Part shown: positions 1 to 12,018 of the stretch, piece after piece
Layout of the letters: each line of letters opens with the position of its first letter
How positions within the stretch are numbered: position 1 is the first letter of the stretch
Assembly (NCBI GenBank): GCA_034670405.1
Contig: JAXDDX010000325.1
Span: 57,501 to 121,500, forward strand
From: Hoplostethus atlanticus
Taxonomy: Eukaryota > Chordata > Actinopteri > Trachichthyiformes > Trachichthyidae
Length of the DNA: 64,000 nt
Direction of reading: 5' to 3'
Program-made: the position numbers and the translations under genes
Notes under the pieces: model-generated
What the model saw: only the letters and a program-made list of their open reading frames with translations
Database searches by the model: none
Told to the model about the DNA's origin: nothing

Positions 1-230
1 ATGGGTTTGATCATTTAGTCGTTTTCCCAGGATGCCTTGTGGTTGCTCTGCCTGCTTCTCCATCTTAACCTGACCCTACACTGACCCCAACACAAACGCT
101 TCAATATCGCTGAATCACAACATACGATCATCTATAATTAACTGGGATCAATCAGGATTAATCAATAATACTTTTCCAAACTTAATAAACCTTTTGTGGA
201 ATTCTTTTCAAGGCCTGATTCTGGCAGCAG

Positions 231-232
<2 letters not shown>

Positions 233-265
<33 letters not shown>
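233..265. repeat. (GT)n microsatellite
   Basis: Pure dinucleotide run just inside the lrch3 intron after the exon ending at 268. On the sense strand it is (CA)n starting directly after the donor. The rest of 1-267 shows no exon or other recognisable feature. Confidence 0.95.
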
Positions 266-267
<2 letters not shown>

Positions 268-405
268 CTGTGCGGGGGGGGTCTGTAGAGGGTTGTTGTC
301 CAGTATGATGGTCTGTAGTTGAGTCAGTCGTCTATAACAGACGGGTATGGAGGTCACTTTGTTACAGGAGAAATCCAGACGGACCAGAGGCAGCTCAGCC
401 AGCTC

Positions 406-445
<40 letters not shown>

Positions 446-3400
446 ATTAACTGGCTGACCATGTGTGAGTATATGTGTGTGTGTATATGTGTGTGTGTGT
501 GCAGCTAGTTGTGGAGTATTTTCTTCCAGATCATCTTCTCGTGGGTCGATAGTTAATGTTTGGTTCTGACAGCTTCACTAAACATCACTGATCAGTTATA
601 GATAGAGGAAGATCTAAACCCACACTGGTTAACTAGCCCACACTGGACCGGTCGGTTAACTAACCCAGACTGGACCGGTCGGTTAACTAACCCAGACTGG
701 TGGAGCAGACTGACAGACGGAGGCAACAATCACTGTATTGGTTGACTGTGTGTGTGTGTGTGTGTGTGTGTGTGCACCAGGAGGAAGTCGTGCTAGGTGG
801 TTTCTCCTGATGTTCAGGTCTCGTAGCGCCTCCAGCTGGCCGACCTGAGACGGCAACATCTGGATCTCATTACAGCTCACATCCTGGAGGAGTAATCAAT
901 ACTGATCAATGAGGAACATGAATCAATACTGATTAATAAGTAATACAAATTAATATGACGTAATACTCGTAATAATAGTTATTTAAACTGTCTGAGCTGT
1001 CTGTTTCTAACAGTGATGCTAGTTAGTTAGTTAGACAGTACTAACTAGTTCTGTCAGGTGTCTGAGCTGTCTGTTTCTAACAGTGATGCTAGTTAGTTAG
1101 TTAGACAGTACTAACTAGTTCTGTCGGGTGTCTGAGCTGTCTGTTTCTAACAGTGATGCTAGTTAGTTAGTTAGACAGTACTAACTAGTTCTGTCGGGTG
1201 TCTGAGCTGTCTGTTTCTAACACAGTGATGCTAGTTAGTTAGTTAGACAGTACTAACTAGTTCTGTCGGGTGTCTGAGCTGTCTGTTTCTAACAGTGATG
1301 CTAGTTAGTTAGTTAGACAGTACTAACTAGTTCTGTCGGGTGTCTGAGCTGTCTGTTTCTAACACAGTGATGCTAGTTAGTTAGTTAGACAGTACTAACT
1401 AGTTCTGTCGGGTGTCTGAGCTGTCTGTTTCTAACACAGTGATGCTAGTTAGTTAGTTAGACAGTACTAACTAGTTCTGTCAGGTGGCTGAGCTGTCTGT
1501 TTCTAACACAGTGATGCTAGTTAGTTAGACAGTACTAACTAGTTCTGTCAGGTGTCTGAGCTGTCTGTTTCTAACAGTGATGCTAGTTAGTTAGTTAGAC
1601 AGTACTAACTAGTTCTGTCAGGGTGTCTGAGCTGTCTGTTTCTAACACAGTGATGCTAGTTAGTTAGTTAGACAGTACTAACTAGTTCTGTCAGGTGGCG
1701 GAGCTGTCTCTTTCTAACACAGTGATGCTAGTTAGTTAGTTAGACAGTACTAACTAGTTCTGTCAGGTGTCTGAGCTGTCTGTTTCTAACAGTGATGCTA
1801 GTTAGTTAGTTAGACAGTACTAACTAGTTCTGTCAGGGTGTCTGAGCTGTCTGTTTCTAACACAGTGATGCTAGTTAGTTAGTTAGACAGTACTAACTAG
1901 TTCTGTCTGGGTGTCTGAGCTGTCTGTTTCTAACACAGTGATGCTAGTTAGTTAGTTAGACAGTACTAACTAGTTCTGTCAGGTGGCGGAGCTGTCTGTT
2001 TCTAACACAGTGATGCTAGTTAGTTAGACAGTACTAACTAGTTCTGTCAGGTGGCGGAGCTGTCTGTTTCTAACACAGTGATGCTAGTTAGTTAGACAGT
2101 ACTAACTAGTTCTGTCAGGTGGCGGAGCTGTCTGTTTCTAACACAGTGATGCTAGTTAGTTAGTTAGACAGTACTAACTAGTTCTGTCAGGTGGCGGAGC
2201 TGTCTGTTTCTAACAGTGATGCTAGTTAGTTAGTTAGACAGTCCTAACTAGTTCTGTCAGGTGGCGGAGCTGTCTGTTTCTAACACAGTGATGCTAGTTA
2301 GTTAGTTAGACAGTACTAACTAGTTCTGTCAGGTGGCGGAGCTGTCTGTTTCTAACAGTGATGCTAGTTAGGTAGTTAGACAGTACTAACTAGTTCTGTC
2401 AGGTGGCGGAGCTGTCTCTTTCTAACACAGTGATGCTAGTTAGATAGTTAGACAGTCCTAACTAGTTCTGTCAGGTGGCGGAGCTGTCTGTTTCTAACAG
2501 TGATGCTAGTTAGGTAGTTAGACAGTACTAACTAGTTCTGTCAGGTGGCGGAGCTGTCTCTTTCTAACACAGTGATGCTAGTTAGATAGTTAGACAGTCC
2601 TAACTAGTTCTGTCAGGTGGCGGAGCTGTCTGTTTCTAACAGTGATGCTAGTTAGGTAGTTAGACAGTACTAACTAGTTCTGTCAGGTGGCGGAGCTGTC
2701 TCTTTCTAACACAGTGATGCTAGTTAGGTAGTTAGACAGTACTAACTAGTTCTGTCAGGTGGCGGAGCTGTCTCTTTCTAACACAGTGATGCTAGTTAGA
2801 TAGTTAGACAGTACTAACTAGTTCTGTCGGGTGTCTGAGCTGTCTGTTTCTAACACAGTGATGCTAGTTAGATAGTTAGACAGTACTAACTAGTTCTGTC
2901 AGGTGGCGGAGCTGTCTGTTTCTAACACAGTGATGCTAGTTAGTTAGTTAGACAGTACTAACTAGTTCTGTCAGGTGGCGGAGCTGTCCCAGCTCTTCAG
3001 GCAGGGAAACCAGTTTGTTGTTGCAGGCGATGAGAACCTTCAGAGGAAGACTACACACCACCACAGGGAGGGTAGACAGCTGGTTACGGCTGGACAGACA
3101 GACAGGCAGAGAGACAGGTAGACAGAGAGAGGCAGACAGACAGAGAGGCAGACAGACAGGCAGAGAGACAGGCAGACAGAGAGAGAGGCAGACAGACAGA
3201 TAGAGAATCAGGTTATTGTCCAGTCAATGTGAGTATTTGCTGCTCAGTGTCTGAAGCTCCCCTTCCAACATCTAATCAACTAAAAGTTCATATCCATTTC
3301 AATACGTCAGCTCCTGGTTCAGGAGCTCCTGGTTCAGGAGGTCCTGTGGAGGATCAGGGACTGATTTAAAGTTTTAACTGAAAACTTGTGGATGTTTCTT

Positions 3401-4524
3401 GTGAGCTGCCGTGTGTTTCCACACTGGAATAATGTTCAGATTCAACTAGTCAACTAGTTAAACTAGTTTAGACGCTACCGCTTTGTGTAGAGCAGCATTA
3501 CAGCCAGCCAGTCAGGAGCCTGTTTGATATATTGTTTTGCTCTGATTTGATTGGCTGACAGTCAGGTTTGAGAACAGGTAAAGACCAAAGACGTTCACGT
3601 GTTATCATCCTGGTTATTCATTTATTCACTAAAGACTCTCAAGCTGCTCATATCACATGTTTTGGATGATGTTCATCTCTATCCAGGATGTAACCATGTC
3701 CATACCGATATGACCTGACTGTTCATCTCTATCCAGGATGTAACCATGTCTATACCGATATGACCTGACTGTTCATCTCTATCCAGGATGTAACCATGTC
3801 TATACCGATATGACCTGACTGTTCATCTCTATCCAGGATGTAACCATATCCATACCGATATGACCTGACTGTTCATCTCTATCCAGGATGTAACCATGTC
3901 CATACCGATATGACCTGACTGTTCATCTCTATCCAGGATGTAACCATGTCCATACCGATATGACCTGACTGTTCATCTCTATCCAGGATGTAACCATGTC
4001 CATACCGATATGACCTGACTGTTCATCTCTATCCAGGATGTAACCATATCCATACCGATATGGCCTGACTGTTCATCTCTATCCAGGATGTAACCATGTC
4101 CATACCGATATGACCTGACTGTTCATCTCTATCCAGGATGTAACCATATCCATACCGATATGACCTGACTGTTCATCTCTATCCAGGATGTAACCATGTC
4201 CATACCGATATGACCTGACAGTGATGATCAGAGGATCAATAACATCACATTCGGTTTCTGTCTGTCTTCCAGTTTTGACCCAAATACCAATCAAGTGTCT
4301 GTCTGTCTTTCTGTCCATCGTTGTCTCGTTGTCCTCCATGCTAACGCTGCTCAGCCAAGCTGACAACATGATATTTGGCTATGCTGACTACTTCTGATTG
4401 GAGGGTTCAAGTCTCATGTAGGTCACATGACTCATGATCTGAAGGTGTAACAGATCTGCGTGATCCAGATGGGAAGAGAAACTTCAGGTCTGAGTGGGTC
4501 TGAGCTGCAGTGTGAACGGAGCCT

Positions 4525-4559
<35 letters not shown>

Positions 4560-7325
4560 CTGATGTTCAGGTAGGTGAGGGCCTGCAGGTTGACCAGGCA
4601 GTCTGGTAGGGATCGTAGACAGTTCTGATAGAGGTTGAGACTCTCCAGAGACACAAACACACAAACCTCCACCGGAAGCTCTGGCAGGCGGTTACGACAC
4701 AGATCTGAGAACGACAGGACACGTTTAGTTCAGAGGAACCGTCTGAGATGTTCCTCTCTGGTACTGGAGAACGACAGGACACGTTTAGTTCAGAGGAACC
4801 GTCTGAGATGTTCCTCTCTGGTACTGAGAACGACAGGACACGTTTAGTTCAGAGGAACCGTCTGAGATGTTCCTCTCTGGTACCCAACAGTGATCTACCT
4901 CTACCAGGCCACAAAGCTTTTCCATCAGCTCTTCCACTCATCTGACTCTGATTCAGACTCCAGAGGTCAACAGAAGGGTCAGAGGTCACACCCAGTCATC
5001 AGGACCTCAAGGGTCAGAGGTCACAGCACCCTGACAATATACTCCTGATCCTAGAATGATCATGACAGAGAAGTGAAGGCAAACACAGTGAGTGTGTGTG
5101 TAGAGAGACTCGTGATGCGGTCTGAAAATAGAAACCAAACCGCTACTGATAACAGACCGCCCCCCCCCCCCCGGGTGTCTTCACACTTGTTCTGGTTCTA
5201 TGTGGATTATTGACTGAGCTTCATCCTGTGACCCTAATATGGCTGAATACTCCGCAGGCTTGTTCTAACTCAGTGTTCTAACTCAGTGTTCTAACTACTG
5301 ATCTAACTCAGTGTTCCAACTCAGTGTTCTAACTCAGTGTTCTAACTCCTGATCTAACTCCTGATCTAACTCCTGATCTAACTCAGTGTTCCAACTCAGT
5401 GTTCCAACTCAGTGTTCCAACTCAGTGTTCTAACTCAGTGTTCCAACTCCTGATCTAACTCAGTGTTCTAACTCCTGATCTAACTCCTGATCTAACTCAG
5501 TGTTCCAACTCAGTGTTCTAACTCAGTGTTCCAACTCCTGATCTAACTCAGTGTTCTAACTCCTGATCTAACTCCTGATCTAACTCAGTGTTCCAACTCA
5601 GTGTTCTAACTCAGTGTTCCAACTCCTGATCTAACTCAGTGTTCTAACTCCTGATCTAACTCCTGATCTAACTCAGTGTTCCAACTCAGTGTTCCAACTC
5701 CTGATCTAACTCCGTGTTCCAACTCAGTGTTCTAACTCAGTGTTCCAACTCCTGATTTAACTCAGTGATCTAACTCAGTGTTCCAACTCAGTGTTCTATT
5801 CAGTGTTCTAACTCAGTGTTCCAACTCAGTGTTCCAACTCAGTGTTCCAACTCAGTGTTCTAACTCAGTGTTCTAACTCAGTGTTCTAACTCAGTGTTTC
5901 AGTATTTGGTGCCTCTTGGTGCTGTTGTGTTCAGACATTGAAACCTGTCGACTTTTGTATTGAAATGATGGAAATAGAATAATTCAAATTCTATTTTTGT
6001 TGTTCTTTGTTCATTGCCTCTATTTCTGGATGCTGCAACCAATAGTTCAGGTGAGTTCTGAGAGTGCAGTGAGATCCATTAGATCCATTAGATCCATTAG
6101 ATCACAAGAGACCAGAAGAAGTAGTGGGTCTCTTCCAGGGGATTCTTCTTCAGCTGGTTGAACTGAGTTTGGTTCATGAAGACAACTGGATGTGACTCTC
6201 TGGTCAGCCTGGTACTGAGCCCTCAGACACTAACTAGCTAACTAGCTACTAACTAGTCATCTAGCTGAATTTAACCTACAGCTACAACCGTTACCAAGCC
6301 AGACTGACGTTACGCTGAAGCTGAACATGACTAGACCAGACTACTGGTAATAGTATAGTATAGTATAGTACTGGTAATAACCAGACTAGTATGTTAGTGA
6401 CCAGACTAGTAGTATAGTACTAGTAATAACCAGACCTGAACTTGTCCCAACGGTCTGAACTGCTGAACTGGTCCCCAACAGTCTGAACTGGTCCCCAACG
6501 GTCTGAACTGGTCCCCAACAGTCTGAACTAGTCCCTAGTGGTCTGAACTGGTCCCCAACGGTCTGAACTAGTCCCTAGTGGTCTGAACTGGTCCCCAACG
6601 GTCTGAACTAGTCCCTAGTGGTCTGAACTGGTCCCCAACAGTCTGAACTGGTCCCTAGTGGTCTGAACTGGTCCCCAATGTATGAACTGGTCCCTAGTGG
6701 TCTGAACTGGTCCCCAACGGTCTGAACTGGTCCCCAACAGTCTGAACTGGTCCCTAGTGGTCTGAACTGGTCCCCAACAGTCTGAACTGGTCCCTAGTGG
6801 TCTGAACTGGTCCCCAACGGTCTGAACTGGTCCCCAACAGTCTGAACTGGTCCCTAGTGGTCTGAACTGGTCCCCAACGGTCTGAACTGGTCCCCAACAG
6901 TCTGAACTGGTCCCTAGTGGTCTGAACTGGTCCCCAACGGTCTGAACTGGTCCCTAGTGGTCTGAACTGGTCCCTAGTGGTCTGAACTGGTCCCCAACGG
7001 TCTGAACTGGTCCCCAACAGTCTGAACTGGTCCCTAGTGGTCTGAACTGGTCCCCAACGGTCTGAACTAGTCCCTAGTGGTCTGAACTGGTCCCTGACAG
7101 TTTGAACTGGATTAAAGACCAATTTAAAAAACAAAATGAATCAAAATACTTTTTAAGTTTAAATGTCAAATTTTTTTGAAAATCTATTTGCTGACATTTC
7201 TTATTAGACAGGAGAAAAAAATTGATGTGTACACACACACACACACACACACGAAAAGCAGATAAAAGTCCATCATTATCTAATAGAGAAATACACACAA
7301 CAGGCTGTATGATCCTGACATCAAG

Positions 7326-7366
<41 letters not shown>

Positions 7367-7491
7367 TATATTTATCAGTGCAGCTGTGTGGAGATCCGGC
7401 ATCTGGCCTGCAGGAAGTACACATCACCATGGTAATGTCTGCTTCCTGTTGTACGACAGACCACAATGTCCCTCCATCCAGCATGAACATG

Positions 7492-7524
<33 letters not shown>

Positions 7525-7704
7525 TCCAAGGACAGATGAGATCCACCCGACAAACCCGCTTCAGTCCACAAACCCGCTTCACTGTGTCCGTCTTTCTCTC
7601 TCTCATCATTCCTTTACCAGGCAGAAAATACAGCAACACACAGCGATGCTCCAGTTCCTCAGTGACAGACAGAGCTGCAGCCCGAGGCAATGGGAGGCTG
7701 CTGT

Positions 7705-7781
<77 letters not shown>

Positions 7782-8990
7782 CGCTAGTGGGGTGTAGTCT
7801 GTGTTAGCAGGCTGTCTAGCAGCTCCAATCCAAAATAATGGGGGTCCAGCATCTGAAAACACCCAGACCAGACTGGACCTGACCAGACTGAGTGGTTGTC
7901 TATTCTGAACTGTCAGGCAAGACATAGTCCAAGCTGGGTTTAACAGTCTAGCAGTCTGGTAGTCCGACCTGGGTATACGGTCACGGCTCTTCTCTGTCCT
8001 GGCCCCACAGTGGTGGAATGAACTCCCCACTGATGTCAGGACAGCAGAGTCGCTGCCCATCTTCCACCACAGGCTGAAAACCCACCTCTTCAGGAAACAC
8101 TACCCTGACCCTTCCTCTTCTAGAAACACTACCCTGACCCTTCCTCTTCAAGAAACACTACCCTGACCCTTCCTCTTCTAGAAACACTACCCTGACCCTT
8201 CCTCTTCAGGAATCACTACCCTGACCCTTCCTCTTCTAGAAACACTACCCTGACCCTTCCTCTTCAAGAAACACTACCCTGACCCTTCCTCTTCTAGAAA
8301 CACTACCCTGACCCTTCCTCTTCAGGAATCACTACCCTGACCCTTCCTCTTCAAGAAACACTACCCTGACCCTTCCTCTTCTAGAAACACTACCCTGACC
8401 CTTCCTCTTCTAGAAACACTACCCTGACCCTTCCTCTTCTAGAAACACTACCCTGACCCTTCCTCTTCAAAACACTACCCTGACCCTTCCTCTTCAAAAC
8501 ACTACCCTGACCCTTCCTCTTAGCCTTGCCTATTTGTCGTCAATTATGTGTCTGAGCTCTTGTTTATTGGCTCTTGTTTATTTGATACACTTATTTGTCT
8601 CATTTGTTTAAGATATAGTAGGTTGCTAACTTATTGCACTCTTACCTTAACACTAGTTCTGCTCTTAGTTGCTTGTTTAGGAAGGAAATGCACTTACGAT
8701 TTCTGGTGACTAGTAGTTTTCTTGCCTACCTATGTTGAATGCACTCATTGTAAGTCGCTTTGGATAAAAGCGTCTGCTAAATGACTGTAATGTAATGTAA
8801 TGTAATAATGACACTCTGCCTCTCACGTGTCCTGACAGCAGCAGTGATTTCAATACATATTGGATGTTCAATAGATCCTTAAGGGAAACAACCACCTAGC
8901 TACCCAACAACCCTTAATCAATCAGAACAAGGCACAGGATGACTAAACAGTCCTGCTAGGACAGGTGCCATTATACATGTTGGTACTGTA

Positions 8991-9025
<35 letters not shown>

Positions 9026-9955
9026 GGGTGTCTCGCTCTCAGAGGGAGATGCCGTTCTCCTCTACCAGCCGTTTACCAGGCGACCTCCGGCAGACGGTTC
9101 AGGGTGTTCAGCCCGACACACCAAACCCAGGAGGGCGGAGCAGCCCTCCTTACCTCCTGGCTGGTAATCTAATCTCACCTCGGAGTTTACAGACTAAACA
9201 AAGCAGTGTGTTGGTTTCTGCACAGTAACTACTTTAACTGGAGACTCAGATTGGGGGGGGGGTCAGCCCCGCGACCCCGACACCCCGGTGCTCCAGCGGG
9301 TGATCTGTTGACAGTTACCTAACGCCTCCAGTGAGAGTCCGTCCTGTCCGGGGTCTGGATGGTTAACTGTTTAGCCAAACTAGCCGTCTAAGCTAACACT
9401 AGCTTGCCCATTCCCGAAGCTTTGCTAGTGATGTTTAGCGCTTATAGCTTATTCTCCTCTCGAAGTCACTGTGTCAACCGACTGCAGTGGGTAGCGTTAG
9501 TAAGTTAGCTAGCCCATTCCGACACATCAAATCCCCGAAACACAGTTCCCAAACTAACCGGCCCTGGTGCTTTCCCCAACGCCACAACGGGCCGCTTATC
9601 CCTTTTCACGTCAATAACGTCAACCAGCGGTTCAGAGTAACTTTAACTAATCACGCAACTCGACGCAACAAACCAAAGTGTGGTCGAGCTCCGGTCCAGA
9701 CTCACCGGCCCTGGTGGTGTCAGTCAGGTCGTGGTTGGCGGCGCTCCGGGGGAACTCCTTCAATTTCCTGCCGCTGAGGTTGAGGCAACCAGTGGCCGAG
9801 GCTTCGTCCAACGCCCGGTCCAGAGAGCGGTTCCAAGACGCTGGTCCCGCCGGTCCTAATCCGTTATTCCCGACTACAATATTCCCGGAGCTGCTTCCGA
9901 CTGTAAAATTAGGTCCGGTGTTGTCCGCAGACCCCAGTAACACCGAGGCCGCCAT
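268..9955 (-). CDS. lrch3: LRCH3, leucine-rich repeat and calponin-homology protein (5' part)
   Basis: Five coding exons, read right to left: 9706-9955, 4560-4704, 2963-3089, 778-883, 268-404. All have GT-AG junctions and join in frame to 255 residues; the rest, including the CH domain expected of this family, lies left of the window. Residues 1-83 hold the LRCH N-terminal region with SWNRSLDRALDEA, SGRKLKEFPR and NHDLTDTTRA, the last diagnostic of LRCH3 rather than LRCH1/2/4. Residues 84-255 are leucine-rich repeats with motifs such as SLESLNLYQNCL, LKVLIACNNKLVSLPEEL, DVSCNEIQ and LDFSCNK, ending PPAQ. LRCH proteins are cytoplasmic scaffolds linked to actin and DOCK-family signalling (family knowledge). 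The start at 9955 is the first ATG before the conserved block. The CpG-rich 5' region faces abcf3 about 1.4 kb away. The exon 3 donor is the non-consensus CTA|GTTAGT and is multiplied in the following intron. Confidence 0.9.
409..442. repeat. (CA)n microsatellite at lrch3 acceptor
   Basis: Pure CA run; on the lrch3 sense strand it is (GT)n ending at the acceptor GCGCGCAG of the exon beginning at 404. It replaces the usual pyrimidine tract. Confidence 0.95.
747..775. repeat. (GT)n microsatellite at lrch3 donor
   Basis: On the sense strand the donor CTCCTG|GTGCACAC runs directly into a CA repeat, so the array begins at the 5' splice site of exon 778-883. Confidence 0.95.
991..2985. repeat. ~72-bp minisatellite carrying lrch3 exon 3 end and donor
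   Basis: About 28 tandem copies of a 68-73 bp unit. Each holds CTAACTAGTTCTGTCAGGTG followed by GCGGAGCTGTC or TCTGAGCTGTC, then CTGTTTCTAACA(CA)GTGATG and a (GTTA)n stretch. The rightmost copy runs into exon 3: the exon's last ~26 nt plus its donor (GAACTA|GTTAGTAC on the minus strand) are part of the unit. Copies near the exon match it (GGCGGAGC); distant copies carry GTCTGAGC. See findings. Confidence 0.95.
3091..3203. repeat. Imperfect (CAGA)n-rich array
   Basis: GACAGACAGGCAGAGAGACA-type repeats. On the lrch3 sense strand this is a CTGT/CTCT pyrimidine-rich tract leading into the acceptor of exon 3 at 3089. Confidence 0.85.
3671..4220. repeat. 50-bp minisatellite, 11 copies
   Basis: Eleven head-to-tail units of exactly 50 bp starting GTTCATCTCTATCCAGGATG and ending TGACCTGACT, with only a few substitutions (CATGTC/CATATC, CCATACC/CTATACC). 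Lies in lrch3 intron 2. The interval 3204-3670 holds no recognisable gene. Confidence 0.97.
4528..4556. repeat. (GT)n at lrch3 exon 2 donor
   Basis: On the sense strand the donor ATCAG|GTAACACACA passes straight into a CA repeat. Confidence 0.95.
4705..4883. repeat. 59-60 bp triplication at lrch3 exon 2 acceptor
   Basis: Three near-identical units beginning GAGAACGACAGGACACG and ending TTCCTCTCTGGTAC directly abut exon 2. On the sense strand each contains the acceptor-like CTGTCGTTCTC(C)AG; the last is the real acceptor at 4704/4705. Confidence 0.9.
5263..5900. repeat. 12-13 bp minisatellite
   Basis: Interspersed units TCTAACTCAGTGT (13 bp), CCAACTCAGTGTT and TCTAACTCCTGA (12 bp), with higher-order grouping. 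In lrch3 intron 1; no coding signal. Confidence 0.93.
6441..7100. repeat. 20-bp minisatellite
   Basis: About 33 copies of GTCTGAACTGGTCCCCAACG or the variant GTCTGAACTGGTCCCTAGTG, partly alternating. In lrch3 intron 1. The open frame across it is a repeat artefact. Confidence 0.95.
7328..7366. repeat. (GT)n microsatellite
   Basis: Pure GT run inside lrch3 intron 1; further CA runs follow near 7231-7252 and 7495-7522. Confidence 0.95.
7709..7780. repeat. Long (CA)n microsatellite
   Basis: About 36 uninterrupted CA units, among the longest pure dinucleotide runs in the window. Confidence 0.96.
7975..8811 (+). mobile_element. 3' end of an L2-like LINE, split by a minisatellite
   Basis: The plus-strand frame near 7998-8100 reads LAPQWWNELPTDVRT and then LPIFHHRLKTHLFR, the typical C-terminal end of L2/CR1-clade ORF2 (WNxLP...FxxxLKTxLF). 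At 8750-8811 it ends with TTGTAAGTCGCTTTGGATAA and a (TGTAA)n tail, the teleost L2-type terminus. Between them the ~30-bp unit AACACTACCCTGACCCTTCC is repeated about 14 times (8093-8520). Truncated and non-coding. Confidence 0.8.
8093..8520. repeat. ~30-bp minisatellite inside the LINE fragment
   Basis: Units of AAACACTACCCTGACCCTTC plus CTCTTCTAG or CTCTTCAAG, expanded after the LINE frame ...HLFRKHYPDPSS. The unit derives from the LINE coding sequence itself. Confidence 0.9.
8993..9026. repeat. (CAGA)n microsatellite
   Basis: Eight or nine CAGA units. The following 9027-9240 contains weak splice-like motifs but nothing that joins in frame to lrch3. Confidence 0.9.
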
Positions 9956-10020
9956 TACAGACTCAGCTAGTTAGCTCGCTGCTAACTGCTAACTCTCCCA
10001 CCCAGCTCTTCCCAAAACTC
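9240..10020 (-). promoter_or_regulatory. CpG-rich 5' region of lrch3
   Basis: GC- and CpG-rich stretch covering exon 1 and about 65 bp upstream of the start codon at 9955, in contrast to AT-rich sequence after 10060. This is the usual appearance of a housekeeping CpG-island promoter; no TATA box is seen. Its extent is judged by eye. The interval 10020-10980 holds no recognisable gene. Confidence 0.55.
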
Positions 10021-11006
10021 TACAGACAGGATGTGAGCACGCGCAGAGCATAGCAGGAAGACTGGACAACAAAAATGCTGCCTTCAGGATTATGGGAAAT
10101 GTGAAAACAAAATGAAGTGGCAAATACTCGGAAACTAGGACATTTTCTATGACACCACATTTCTACAGTTTATGCTCAAAGTGATGTATACAGCAGCTCT
10201 TAGACAATAAATTACTTAAAACATAAGTTAATACACAATAATAAATTACACCCCTGATGCGTATTTTCACCTCTTCATTCTCCTGCTGCAGCAGGAGTAG
10301 CTCTGAGCCGCTTGATTTCTAAAAGCTTCCAAAAACCTACGTTTGATACATATACTTTGATATAATTTCCGACCAAAACCATTTGAAGGCGTGACAAATC
10401 GCATTTACAATACAGACTTAGGAAAGACGAGCTTACGAGGAGACATTGAAGGCAGCAGCAGCAAGACCAGTCGGATCTAGTAGAGCTGACTGGGAACTGA
10501 CTGTCCAATACACTACAGTTCGAACATGAAAAACAAACGAACAAAAACAAAAATCACTTTCTTGTAGTAGGAGAATTGTGTCAGTCCAAACGAAGAAGGC
10601 AGCACGACCATTTTAATTTAACAAAAATACATAAAAGTTATTTAATCTGCTTCAAACTAATCAGGACGTCCCATTGTAAAACCACTGAGTTAGAACGGAA
10701 AACATGAACTGCGTGCGTGTGAGTACGTGTGTGTTAATTGTTTGTATGAAAGTAAATAATAATTAGATTTACATTTCTCTTTGGGACACATGAACTACTC
10801 GTATCACGTTTGGAGTCAAGAGAGGTAGGCTAGTAAATAATAATAGTATTAATGATAGCAGTAATAGTAATAATAATGATGTTATTGTTGCCATTCATAT
10901 TATCTTTCATAGATAAGTGAAGTGCACAGTGGAAACCTATTGAAGTAAAAGCTATGACACAACAGTGAACTCCAGTGGTAAAAACGATGAAGTGCAGGGA
11001 GCCACT

Positions 11007-11125
11007 GAGTAGTAGTAGTAGTATTTGTAGTGATAGTAGTAGTAATAGTAGTTGTTGTAGTAATAGTAGTCGTACTAGTAGCAGTAGTAGTAGTAATTGT
11101 AGTGATAGTAGTAGTAATAGTAGTA
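11007..11125. repeat. (AGT)n-rich trinucleotide repeat
   Basis: Interrupted AGT/TGT trinucleotides between the divergent lrch3 and abcf3 5' ends. Confidence 0.9.
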
Positions 11126-11340
11126 TCATTAATTACCAATATATTCCAATGTTATTGATTAGCAATCATAGAAAGAGTATCAATTCGTGATGGGGGGCTG
11201 GAATTTGTTGTAATGTCAAAGGGGGCCTGACAGAAAAAGTTTGAGAACCAACACGTTCTCATCTGGACTCAGAAGGCTAGCCACATCTTAACACGCCCAA
11301 CCCCAACATTACCCATAATTCATGGCGCTGTCGCAGCTTG

Positions 11341-11350
11341 GCGCATGCGC
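11341..11350 (+). promoter_or_regulatory. NRF-1-like site upstream of abcf3
   Basis: GCGCATGCGC matches the NRF-1 palindromic core and lies 29 bp before the abcf3 start codon, near where a CpG-type transcription start would fall. Binding is inferred. Confidence 0.5.
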
Positions 11351-11378
11351 GTCACGTTTGTGGCCAGGGCCGGGTATC

Positions 11379-11975
11379 ATGGCGACATACGTGGATATTC
11401 TGAACAGCGAGTTTCCTGAAATTGACACAGAACTGTTCGACTACATCACAGGTATGAGCCGGAGGCCGGGAACGGGCTTAGCGCGGCGGTTTAACCGTCT
11501 TTTACCCGGGAAAGTCCAGTCCGGCTAGCGGGCTAGCCTGGGTTCGGCTAAATGAGCTGACTGTAACAGTGAGGGGAGACAGGCTGGCTAACACGGCATG
11601 GCTGGGTTAGGTTAGCTAGCTTATTAACTAACCCACTTAGTCATAGAAGTAGCACGCCTCGACTGTAAGGAAACCGCAGGACCGACCCGTAGCAGCAGGG
11701 TGACGTTAATGCCACCCGGCTTTACCCAGAATGATATTGGGTTTATAATGATCAGGTGTCTCAAAGCTAGGACCCAGGCTGAGCCAACCAGGGGTGTCTT
11801 CAGGATATCAGATCCGCCCCGTTGATCATCAGTGGGAGACTGACCTTGTGGATTCACTGGTAGCTTCAGGGCCAGCTGATGCTGCATTCATGTGCTATCA
11901 GATATATCGGAGGGGGAAAAACACTTTGACATGAACATGAATGACATTAACAGAGCTATGTGAATGCTGAAGTCT

Positions 11976-12018
<43 letters not shown>

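Noticed and set aside
9028..9228. Possible extra exon between lrch3 exons 1 and 2 (minus-strand LNTLNRLPEVAW)
   Set aside because: Weakly LRR-like, but in-frame stops flank it, and exon 2 at 4560-4704 already joins exon 1 in phase with the family sequence.
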